Of a DNA stretch of 10,345 nt, positions 1-5,760 are shown in pieces; position 1 is the first letter of the stretch, and each line of letters starts with the position of its first letter. A model generated the notes under the pieces. That model saw nothing but the letters and a program-made list of their open reading frames with translations, was not told the origin of the DNA and did no database searches. This DNA is from an uncultured Phascolarctobacterium sp. GTDB lineage: Bacteria; Bacillota; Negativicutes; Acidaminococcales; Acidaminococcaceae. The position numbers and the translations under genes are program-made. The stretch lies in the NCBI GenBank assembly GCA_937901335.1, contig CALCHC010000137.1, positions 1 to 10,345 of the forward strand, read 5' to 3'.

Positions 1-95
1 ATCATACCATTATATATTTTACGATTTTTGTCCGCTTTTTTACCAATATATTTTTTATATCTTTCATCTTCTACATAACCATATAATTTAAACAT
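1..95 (-). CDS. Unrecognised protein, N-terminal 31 residues only
   Basis: An open frame starts at an ATG at 95-93 and runs off the left edge. The start is supported by a purine-rich ribosome site (AAAGGAAGTG) about six bases upstream and a TATAAT box beyond it. The visible peptide begins MFKLYGYVEDERYKKYIGKK and is rich in lysine and tyrosine with no signal peptide or membrane segment. I do not recognise the family. Composition is far more AT-rich than the housekeeping genes to the right, as is usual for horizontally acquired DNA. It is divergent from the methyltransferase remnant, so it could belong to the same acquired segment, but nothing visible makes it a restriction enzyme. Confidence 0.5.
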   Translation of the reverse strand, partial: MFKLYGYVEDERYKKYIGKKADKNRKIYNGM

Positions 96-111
96 AGTAT
101 CACTTCCTTTT

Positions 112-117
112 ATTATA
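112..117 (-). promoter_or_regulatory. Candidate -10 box for the left-edge gene
   Basis: The minus strand reads TATAAT here, 16 bases before the ATG at 95. I find no convincing -35 hexamer at 16-18 bases spacing, and the region is so AT-rich that a chance match is possible. The position would give a very short leader that still includes the ribosome site. Confidence 0.3.
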
Positions 118-176
118 TTTTTTTAGCTTGAATGCCCCATTTTATCTCATAAGAAGAAAACTCATATTGATGTTAA

Positions 177-623
177 AAGGTATGCTTTGTTTGGAGGAAT
201 TTTCTTGAAAAACTCGAAAAAGATATCGAAGATGGATGTAACCAATATATCTCTATTGAAGCACTTAAAAAACTGTATGAAGAGGAAACCGGGCATACAT
301 CAACTGTGCACAAGTATTATGTTTTGAGATGGAATGAGCCGAGCAATTTGATCCCTGCACATCTTTATAAAGATGGTTTGCGACACATTCATCCGGATTC
401 CGATCAGGCGAGAACTATTACTGTGCGTGAAGCAGCCCGATTGCAAACCTTCCCTGATGACTACGTTTTTATCGGTAGCCAGATGGATCAGTATAAAATG
501 ATTGGAAATGCAGTTCCGCCAAAACTAGCTAAAGCAATAGGAAACGCAATTTTTGAATTATTGGGGGAAGCAAAAAAGCAGTCAGTGATATTTACAACAG
601 AGAATTATAATATAAAATTTTAA
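177..623 (+). pseudogene. C-terminal remnant of a C5-cytosine DNA methyltransferase
   Basis: The C-terminal end of a Dcm-type 5-methylcytosine methyltransferase. Motif IX is visible as RTITVREAARLQTFPD and motif X as QYKMIGNAVPPKLAKAIG, together with the LIPAHLYKDGLRHIHPD stretch that lies between the target-recognition region and motif IX in this family. The frame is open from 177 (after a stop at 174-176), and the part before the GTG at 306 also reads as plausible family sequence (KLEKDIEDG to EEETGHTSTVHKYYVLRW), so the gene did not originally start at 306. The SAM-binding motif I, the catalytic PCQ of motif IV and the ENV of motif VI are all absent, and no good start codon with a ribosome site exists in frame. 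It is therefore inactive alone, unless the missing N-terminal half is supplied elsewhere. It converges on ruvA across a shared terminator. Confidence 0.8.
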
Positions 624-624
624 A

Positions 625-660
625 TAAAAATCGAGAATGCACCTGCATTCCCGATTTTTA
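625..660. terminator. Bidirectional hairpin terminator between methyltransferase remnant and ruvA
   Basis: Inverted repeat with 17-base arms (625-641 and 644-660), one mismatched position, and a practical loop of about four bases. The odd position is A against C in the plus-strand RNA but a G-U wobble in the minus-strand RNA, so the hairpin is slightly better for ruvA transcripts. T-runs follow on both sides. It starts right after the methyltransferase stop at 621-623 and lies just beyond the ruvA stop at 666. Confidence 0.8.
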
Positions 661-665
661 TTTTA

Positions 666-1160
666 TTATTTTACAAGTGCTTCAATGGCTTCTGCTACAG
701 CACCACTGCCCCCTGCTTCCACAGTTGCACCAAAATCATTCACATCGTCAGCACTGATGCCACCCACTTTGTCTTTAAGTTCAAGCAGCATACGTTCTGC
801 TGTTTTCTTACCGACACCAGGGAGCTTCACCAGTACCTTCATATCTTTACTTTGTACTGCCAAATAGAAGGCATCAGGCTTAACGGCAGATAAAATACCA
901 AGCGCCATTTTAGGGCCAACGCCACTGACAGTTAAAAGCAATTCAAACAAATCATAATACTCTTGGCTCAAAAAACCGTAGAGCAAAATTGCATCTTCAC
1001 GCACCGCAGTATGTACGTGCACGCGTACTTCTTTACCTAAACTAAGCTGAGCCAAATGAGCGGCAGGCATAAATACACGATAACCTACGCCACCTGCAGT
1101 ATCCAATATGCAGTTATCTGTTGCCAAATGAGCAACAATACCTTTAAGCGCACCTATCAT
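666..1160 (-). CDS. ruvA: Holliday junction branch-migration protein RuvA, lacking domain III
   Basis: RuvA is a tetramer that binds the four-way Holliday junction and loads the RuvB motor. The N-terminal OB-fold (about 1-63, starting MIGALKGIVA) and the two helix-hairpin-helix motifs of domain II (TVSGVGPKMALGIL around 77-90 and VKLPGVGKKTAERML around 111-125) are intact. The protein ends at residue 164 with AVAEAIEALVK and a tandem TAATAA stop. Full-length RuvA is about 200 residues, and the three-helix domain III that contacts RuvB normally begins near residue 155 with a sequence of the type ALxALGY. Here it is cut within its first helix. The ATG directly abuts the ruvC stop, and an AGGAG ribosome site sits inside the end of ruvC, so the pair is translated together. 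ruvB, usually next, is not present before the window changes character. The truncation is seen; its cause (insertion, lineage feature or assembly) is inference. Confidence 0.93.
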   Translation of the reverse strand: MIGALKGIVAHLATDNCILDTAGGVGYRVFMPAAHLAQLSLGKEVRVHVHTAVREDAILLYGFLSQEYYDLFELLLTVSGVGPKMALGILSAVKPDAFYLAVQSKDMKVLVKLPGVGKKTAERMLLELKDKVGGISADDVNDFGATVEAGGSGAVAEAIEALVK

Positions 1161-1655
1161 TTATACCAACTCCTGCCATCTTCTTGTTGCTGCAGTATGC
1201 AGCCCGCAGATTGCAACTGCCAAAGCATCGGCAACATCGTCCGGTTTAGGCTTTTGCCTAATGTTCAGCAAATGCTGCACCATAAATGTTACCTGCTCTT
1301 TTGTAGCACTACCAGTGCCAACTACTGCCAGTTTAATCTGCATGGGGGTAAATTCTAAAATGGGAAGATTCTTATTGGCTGCAGCCAAAAGCACTACGCC
1401 CCTCGCCTGTCCTACAGGAATTGCAGTAGTAACGTTGCGATTGAAGAACAACTTTTCAATGCTCATAATATCAGGTTTATAAGTGTCAATCAGCACGCTG
1501 ATTTCTTCATAAATCTTCTTCAAGCGCAGCTCCGGTGCCATATCCTTATCAGTAAACACCGCCCCAAAATGAATGGGCTTCAGTTTATTTCCTGTTAAAT
1601 CTACAATACCGTAACCACAAATGGCGGTACCAGGGTCAATGCCAATAGCAATCAT
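1161..1655 (-). CDS. ruvC: Crossover junction endodeoxyribonuclease RuvC
   Basis: RuvC is the dimeric resolvase that cuts Holliday junctions held by RuvAB. The length, 164 residues, is normal. The four acidic residues of its RNase-H-like active site are visible: Asp7 in IGIDPGT, Glu67 in SIEKLFF, and Asp140 and Asp143 in PDDVADALAVA. The VGTGSATKEQV segment is also typical. The start ATG has a GGGAGAT ribosome site six bases upstream. It lies 61 bases after yebC, separated from it by a terminator-like hairpin, and its stop codon touches the ruvA start. Nothing in the gene looks degraded, so the RuvA truncation downstream is not part of general decay of this locus. Confidence 0.95.
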   Translation of the reverse strand: MIAIGIDPGTAICGYGIVDLTGNKLKPIHFGAVFTDKDMAPELRLKKIYEEISVLIDTYKPDIMSIEKLFFNRNVTTAIPVGQARGVVLLAAANKNLPILEFTPMQIKLAVVGTGSATKEQVTFMVQHLLNIRQKPKPDDVADALAVAICGLHTAATRRWQELV

Positions 1656-1674
1656 TTAAATCTCCCTTATAGTG

Positions 1675-1703
1675 AAAAAGCAGGCAAAGTTACTTGCCTG
1701 CTT
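1675..1703 (-). terminator. Hairpin terminator or attenuator between yebC and ruvC
   Basis: On the minus strand a perfect 10-base stem (AAGCAGGCAA and TTGCCTGCTT, at 1694-1703 and 1678-1687) with a six-base loop is followed by a run of Ts. It begins 13 bases after the yebC stop. Only about 20 bases separate it from the ruvC start, and I find no convincing -35/-10 pair there. Expression of ruvCA would then depend on read-through, or on a promoter that I cannot see. Confidence 0.75.
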
Positions 1704-1716
1704 AGTGGAAAGCTTC

Positions 1717-2451
1717 TTATTCTTCTTCCGGCAAGTCAGCGTTGGTATAAACGTCTTGCACGTCGTCCAAATCATCAAAAGCGTCCAACATTTTTTGCAT
1801 TTTTACTGCATCGTCGCCGCTCAATTCAGTCATGGTATCGGGAACCATGGTGATTTCGGACACTTCAACTTCGATATTGTTGTCAGCCAAAGCTTTTTCT
1901 ACATCGTCAAAAGCAGCAGGATCAGTTACAACTTCAAAGCATTCTTCTTCAACTTTAATGTCTTCTGCACCAGCTTCGAGAGCAATCATCATCAGATCGT
2001 CTTCTTCAACGCCGGTTTCTTTGCTAATTACGAAGATACCTTTTTCTTGGAACATGTAGCCTACGCAACCAGTTGCACCCATGTTGCCGCCGTATTTAGA
2101 GAATACGTGACGAACATCTGCAGCGGTACGGTTACGGTTATCGGAAAGTGCGCTAACCATAACAGCGATACCAGCGGGACCATAACCTTCATAAGTGATT
2201 TGTTCCCAGTTGCTGCCGTCTTGAGCACCGGTACCTTTGTCGATTGCACGTTTAATATTATCTTTAGGAATGTTGTTAGCTTTTGCTTTGGACAGAGCCA
2301 ATTTCAATTTCATATTACCGGTAGGGTCAGCACCGCCCATACGAACAGCAATGGTAATTTCGCGAGCAATTTTAGTTGCAATTTTACCGAACGCAGCGTC
2401 TGCTTTACCTTTTTTATGTTTAATATTGGCCCATTTAGAATGTCCTGACAT
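1717..2451 (-). CDS. yebC: YebC/PmpR family regulatory or translation factor
   Basis: A member of the YebC/PmpR/TACO1 family, described in different bacteria as a DNA-binding transcriptional regulator and, more recently, as a factor that helps ribosomes through difficult sequences such as polyproline. The N-terminus MSGHSKWANIKHKKGKADA is the family hallmark. The middle GYGPAGIAVMVSALSDNRNRT and the following NMGATGCVGYMF are also characteristic. The length of 244 residues is normal, with the usual acidic C-terminus (ADLPEEE). A GGAGG ribosome site lies eight bases before the ATG and a good promoter further upstream. yebC next to ruvCA is a widespread arrangement. Which of the two roles it has here cannot be read from sequence. 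Confidence 0.95.
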   Translation of the reverse strand: MSGHSKWANIKHKKGKADAAFGKIATKIAREITIAVRMGGADPTGNMKLKLALSKAKANNIPKDNIKRAIDKGTGAQDGSNWEQITYEGYGPAGIAVMVSALSDNRNRTAADVRHVFSKYGGNMGATGCVGYMFQEKGIFVISKETGVEEDDLMMIALEAGAEDIKVEEECFEVVTDPAAFDDVEKALADNNIEVEVSEITMVPDTMTELSGDDAVKMQKMLDAFDDLDDVQDVYTNADLPEEE

Positions 2452-2506
2452 ACTTGAATTCCTCCAAACTTAACTCTATCTTAGTGTTTTAAATATTTAC
2501 CGTAAT

Positions 2507-2535
2507 ATTATACTACGCAAGACCGCTTTTTACAA
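2507..2535 (-). promoter_or_regulatory. Probable sigma-70-type promoter of yebC (ruvCA)
   Basis: On the minus strand TTGTAA (2530-2535) and TATAAT (2507-2512) are separated by exactly 17 bases, the -10 being a perfect consensus. Transcription would start near 2500, giving a leader of about 50 bases that contains the GGAGG site. The -35 box directly abuts the T-run of the adhesin terminator, so the two units are packed back to back. Confidence 0.7.
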
Positions 2536-2567
2536 GAAAAAGCTCCCTCAAAAATTTGAGAGAGCTT
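2536..2567 (-). terminator. Rho-independent terminator of the adhesin gene
   Basis: Inverted repeat with 13-base arms (2540-2552 and 2555-2567). The single non-identical position is a G-U wobble in the minus-strand transcript. The hairpin is followed on the minus strand by a T-run. It begins 23 bases after the adhesin stop. Confidence 0.8.
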
Positions 2568-2590
2568 ATAAAATCAGCTAAACATCTAGA

Positions 2591-3976
2591 TTAATTTTTA
2601 GCTAAAAGTTTTTGAAGCATCGCCTTCATTTCTACCATTTCGGCTTTCATTGCCTCGTTTTCTGCCTTAACCGCAGTTACTTCTTGGATAAGTTCACGTT
2701 TGCTCATTTTAGCAAAACCATTAGGTTTGTCGAGACCAATGGACACGCCAACGTTAACCATGTTTTCTCCATTACCCATAGTACCACCTAAACTGAACAT
2801 TAATTTTTCATCAGGACGATAGAAGGCACCAAGAGCTGCTGCGTTTTCTCCGGAATAATTGCCCATACCTACGGAGAAGGTCAATTTATCGTCAGGGTCA
2901 TATTCTAAAGGATGAAGTGCTGCCAAAGCTGCTGCCCCTGCACCTACTTTATCAAGTCTGGTGTTTGTTCTGTCTAAACGATGGTTAAGACCGGCAACTG
3001 CAGCATTTGTTTCTGTAGTAAGATTGTCTACAGCTTGGTAAGCAGCATAAAGTTGGCTACCATTTACAGCGTCTGTAGAAGTTGCACTAACTTGACCTGC
3101 TGCAACTTTTTGAAGTTGACGGTAGAGCATTTTAGGATTAGAAGAACTTGCTTCAAAAGCACTGCTTGTAGTTTCACCACCAAAGCTAGCAGCTACAACT
3201 ACATTTTGATTATTTGCATCTCCACCAGCAAAATCATATTCTAAACCACCAATAGTTGCTCCATTAACACTTGTAACAATATCAGTTGCTGATTCAGCAC
3301 CGAGTGCCAAATCGCCTACTCTACTTGCAACTGCGTTATGCCCAATGGCAGTAGCTCTGTTATCAAGAGCTTTTGCATTTTTACCATACGCTACTGAACA
3401 TTTGCCTGTTGCAACAGCTTCTCTACCTACTGCTGTTGCACTGTATCCATCTGCAGTACTATCTGCTACAGCTAAAAAGCCAATTGCTATATCACCATGC
3501 TTATTACTTTCAGCATCATAACCCATAGAAATTGAAGCTCCACCACTAGCATTTGCAAGTGTACCCAAGGAAATAGCATTACTTGCATTTACAACACTAC
3601 TTGCACCTATTGCTACACCACCATTTGAAGTTGCATTACTACCAATAGCTAAACTATTTGTTCCTACTGCATTAGAATTAAAACCAACCGCAACACTACT
3701 GGAACCACTTGCATTGGATTGTTTGCCATAGGCAGCAGCGTTACTATTGGCTTGTGCTCTTTCACCAATAGCAGTAGCGCCTAATGCATCATTGGTTTTG
3801 GCTTCAAATCCAACAGCAATACTGCAAATACCATTACTTACAGTATTTTCGCCAATAGCAATTGCGTGACTAGCAGTTGCATTATTTTCTACTGTCGCCG
3901 CCCAAACATTACCAGTAATTACAAAAGCCATTAACGCACCAAGAACCAAACCTCTTTGCATAATTTTACCAGACAT
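2591..3976 (-). CDS. YadA-like trimeric autotransporter adhesin
   Basis: A surface adhesin that trimerises in the outer membrane. I chose the ATG at 3976 rather than 3994 because AAGGGTGG lies just before it, giving 461 residues. A signal peptide covers about residues 1-26 (cleavage after NVWA). The head has 14 repeats of the SxAIG/SVAVG type, mostly 14 residues apart, from about residue 37 to 226. A neck (VAAGQVSATSTDAVNGSQLY, about 291-310) leads to a short coiled coil of about 30 residues. The YadA membrane anchor runs from about 343 to 415 and ends NVGVSIGL. Unlike classical members, which end at the last barrel strand, about 45 more residues follow, forming a charged heptad-like coiled coil (from SKRELIQEVTAVKAENEAMK to the C-terminus). 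The gene has its own promoter and terminator. It implies a diderm host. The ligand is unknown. Confidence 0.93.
   Translation of the reverse strand: MSGKIMQRGLVLGALMAFVITGNVWAATVENNATASHAIAIGENTVSNGICSIAVGFEAKTNDALGATAIGERAQANSNAAAYGKQSNASGSSSVAVGFNSNAVGTNSLAIGSNATSNGGVAIGASSVVNASNAISLGTLANASGGASISMGYDAESNKHGDIAIGFLAVADSTADGYSATAVGREAVATGKCSVAYGKNAKALDNRATAIGHNAVASRVGDLALGAESATDIVTSVNGATIGGLEYDFAGGDANNQNVVVAASFGGETTSSAFEASSSNPKMLYRQLQKVAAGQVSATSTDAVNGSQLYAAYQAVDNLTTETNAAVAGLNHRLDRTNTRLDKVGAGAAALAALHPLEYDPDDKLTFSVGMGNYSGENAAALGAFYRPDEKLMFSLGGTMGNGENMVNVGVSIGLDKPNGFAKMSKRELIQEVTAVKAENEAMKAEMVEMKAMLQKLLAKN
3299..3868 (-). repeat. Fourteen degenerate ~14-residue head repeats of the adhesin
   Basis: The encoded protein repeats a core of the form (S/A)xA(I/V)G fourteen times: AIAIG, SIAVG, ATAIG, AAAYG, SVAVG, SLAIG, GVAIG, AISLG, SISMG, DIAIG, ATAVG, SVAYG, ATAIG and DLALG. 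Spacing is 14 residues in most cases, with 12, 13, 15 and 18 as exceptions. These are the YadA head (Hep_Hag type) repeats that build a left-handed beta-roll. At the DNA level they have diverged, so recent tandem duplication is not evident. Confidence 0.85.
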
Positions 3977-3982
3977 AAAATA

Positions 3983-3990
3983 CCACCCTT
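3983..3990 (-). promoter_or_regulatory. Ribosome binding site that sets the adhesin start
   Basis: The minus strand reads AAGGGTGG, six bases before the ATG at 3976. It lies inside the codons that would be used by the upstream ATG at 3994, which has no comparable site. Starting at 3976 also gives a better signal peptide (MSGKIMQRG and a hydrophobic core). Confidence 0.65.
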
Positions 3991-4046
3991 TCATTAGATA
4001 ATACCGTACAACAAGAGCTATTGAGGATAACTCCTTTGTTAGCGAC

Positions 4047-4055
4047 AGTATAGCA
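4047..4055 (-). promoter_or_regulatory. Extended -10 promoter of the adhesin gene
   Basis: The minus strand reads TGCTATACT, an extended -10 element (TGn followed by TATACT). No hexamer resembling TTGACA lies at 16-18 bases upstream, which is common for extended -10 promoters and for activator-dependent ones. The predicted leader is about 60 bases. Confidence 0.5.
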
Positions 4056-4084
4056 CTAATATTTATTCAGGTTGTGATGGAATT

Positions 4085-4102
4085 AAGTGGTGTTTTCCAC
4101 TT
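4085..4102. promoter_or_regulatory. Inverted repeat upstream of the adhesin promoter, possible operator
   Basis: Perfect six-base arms AAGTGG and CCACTT flank a six-base TGTTTT centre. It lies about 33 bases upstream of the -10 box, where an activator would bind. It has no T-run, so it is not an obvious terminator. No bound regulator can be named from sequence. Confidence 0.3.
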
Positions 4103-4124
4103 GTTTGTGAATAGTATAGAAAGC

Positions 4125-4170
4125 AAAAAATCCTGAAATTGAAACATTTTCCAATTTCAGGATTTTATTT
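4125..4170 (-). terminator. Hairpin terminator of the U32-mutS2-aminotransferase-kinase unit
   Basis: Perfect 13-base inverted repeat (4129-4141 and 4152-4164) with a ten-base loop, followed on the minus strand by a run of six Ts. A T-rich stretch also follows on the plus strand, so it could work both ways. It starts 20 to 25 bases after the kinase stop and isolates that unit from the adhesin. Confidence 0.85.
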
Positions 4171-4189
4171 TTTATCAGCTATTAAGTTT

Positions 4190-5734
4190 TTACAACGCTT
4201 CTTTGAAAACACTGCCACCAATGAATTCACGCAAGAGAGAGTTATTGGGAATAACATCGTCTTCCATGCTCTTAACATTCTTCAAAAGTCGGAGCAAGCG
4301 TCTGGCAATCATATAAGGCTTGCCAGCTTCACGAGGTACTGCTTCAAGCAAAGGCTCTGCGTACTTTTTAATAACAGCCATTTCGTAGATAAGATTGGTG
4401 TTCATAATCACATCAGCACTGCATTGGAAGGGAAAGATGTATTTTTCTTCGCCTTCACGCACATCAGGCCAACGTCTTAAAGTTTCCAATGCATCGTGGC
4501 TGCGGAACTGACTATCCCTCACAATACGACGGAGCAAGCGCACGTCAGTAGTGTTGATGCGATTGTAGTTATCAAATGCCAACGGAATCAGAGCGCTGAC
4601 ATAAATCTTAATCTTATTTTCCGCAGGGATTGCAGCAGTCAGCTTATCGTTCAAACCATGAATACCTTCTACCAAAAGAACGGAGTTTTCCGTAAGCTGC
4701 AATTCGTTCCCACGGTATTCACGCAGTCCGGTTTGGAAGTTGTACTTAGGAACTTTAACTCTTTCACCGTTCAACAAACGCTTTAAGTGAGCATTGAATA
4801 ATTCCAAATCAATGGCATCCACAGTTTCGAAGTCGTAATCACCATTGGGTTTGCGAGGAGTGTCCACACGATTCACATAGTAATCGTCCATAGAAATAGG
4901 TATGGGACGAATACCATTTACCGCAAGTTGAATGCTAATGCGTTGTGTAGAACTGGTCTTGCCGGAAGATGACGGACCTGCAATAAGAACGAGCTTAATC
5001 TTGTCGCGATGCTTAGCAATTTCGTCTGCAATGGCAGCAAACTTTTTCTCTTGAAGAGCTTCTGCCATTTGGATAATCTTATCAGCAACACCTTGATCAA
5101 TATAATTGTTCAGCTTGGCAATGGTATCGCACTTAATGCGTTCTGCCCACTCTTCACTTTCACGAAAGGCAGCGTTTAATTTTGTTAAATCTTTAAAATT
5201 AACAAGCTCTTTCCAATCGCTAAAGTTAGGATAATCAAGGATAATGCCTTCTTCGAAGGGCATCAGTTTAAAATCGGTAATGTAACCTGCATTGGGGCAC
5301 AATGCACCAAGCATTAAACCATCTTCATCCTTCAAAGGTGCTTTTTCTTCTACCAGCTTGCGCATTTCTGCTTCGATAAGCTTCAAGGCTTTGGCACTAA
5401 GTTTATTTTCGCCTTTGAACACGCAATGAAGCGCACTACCCAAAGTGTTATGCACTTCTACCTCTACATCAGGGTACAGCTTTTTAGAAGTTACGATAAA
5501 GAGGAAGAGCAAACTGCGCACATAAACGCGCATTCCATCTTCGCCTTTAAGTTCGATAAAATCTACTGTACCATCTTCTTGTAACGGTGCTTGTAAATCT
5601 ATGGTTTCCCCATTGAAAACGCCTTCAACGATGGGAGTTGCAAACTCTTTTGCAAATTCTTCAGCAAGAGAAAGCAAGGTGCTTCCTTTGGGAACTTGGC
5701 GGATTTCTCCGTTGTATAAAGTTAAAGTAATCAT
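4190..5734 (-). CDS. TGS-domain nucleoside kinase (uridine kinase-like)
   Basis: A P-loop kinase of the phosphoribulokinase/uridine kinase class fused to an N-terminal region related to threonyl-tRNA synthetase. In the 514-residue form, residues 1-60 are a TGS domain (starting MITLTLYNGEIRQVPKGSTL), about 65-180 resemble the synthetase second additional domain, and about 245 to the end form the kinase. Visible motifs are the Walker A GPSSSGKT (253-260), SMDDYY (281-286) and LLVEGIHGLN (353-362). By family it probably phosphorylates uridine or another nucleoside, but the substrate is not proven. I chose the ATG at 5734 over the TTG at 5746 because a TGS domain normally begins there and GGTG lies six bases upstream. 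It starts 26 bases after the aminotransferase stop, so the two are probably co-transcribed. It ends just before a strong terminator. Confidence 0.88.
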   Translation of the reverse strand: MITLTLYNGEIRQVPKGSTLLSLAEEFAKEFATPIVEGVFNGETIDLQAPLQEDGTVDFIELKGEDGMRVYVRSLLFLFIVTSKKLYPDVEVEVHNTLGSALHCVFKGENKLSAKALKLIEAEMRKLVEEKAPLKDEDGLMLGALCPNAGYITDFKLMPFEEGIILDYPNFSDWKELVNFKDLTKLNAAFRESEEWAERIKCDTIAKLNNYIDQGVADKIIQMAEALQEKKFAAIADEIAKHRDKIKLVLIAGPSSSGKTSSTQRISIQLAVNGIRPIPISMDDYYVNRVDTPRKPNGDYDFETVDAIDLELFNAHLKRLLNGERVKVPKYNFQTGLREYRGNELQLTENSVLLVEGIHGLNDKLTAAIPAENKIKIYVSALIPLAFDNYNRINTTDVRLLRRIVRDSQFRSHDALETLRRWPDVREGEEKYIFPFQCSADVIMNTNLIYEMAVIKKYAEPLLEAVPREAGKPYMIARRLLRLLKNVKSMEDDVIPNNSLLREFIGGSVFKEAL

Positions 5735-5760
5735 TAACTTCACCAACTTTCAAAAAATGT

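Noticed and set aside
306..623. Reading the methyltransferase as a complete 105-residue gene from the GTG at 306
   Set aside because: Family-like sequence continues in frame upstream of the GTG, and no ribosome site precedes it. All catalytic motifs are missing.
1..665. A complete restriction-modification system
   Set aside because: Only a catalytically empty methyltransferase C-terminus and 31 residues of an unrecognised protein are visible. No nuclease motif can be supported.
1672..2448. A 258-codon plus-strand open frame
   Set aside because: It is antisense to yebC, whose family is certain. The translation is Phe/His/Asn-rich low-complexity with no domain, as expected for the shadow of a gene with this codon use.
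3299..3868. Regular repeat pattern that could suggest a CRISPR or microsatellite array
   Set aside because: The periodicity is at protein level (14-residue adhesin repeats). DNA units are diverged, and there are no identical repeats with unique spacers.
4113..4118. A second TATACT on the minus strand
   Set aside because: A -35 would have to fall inside the 4125-4170 terminator stem, and no matching hexamer is there. The extended -10 at 4047-4055 is better placed.
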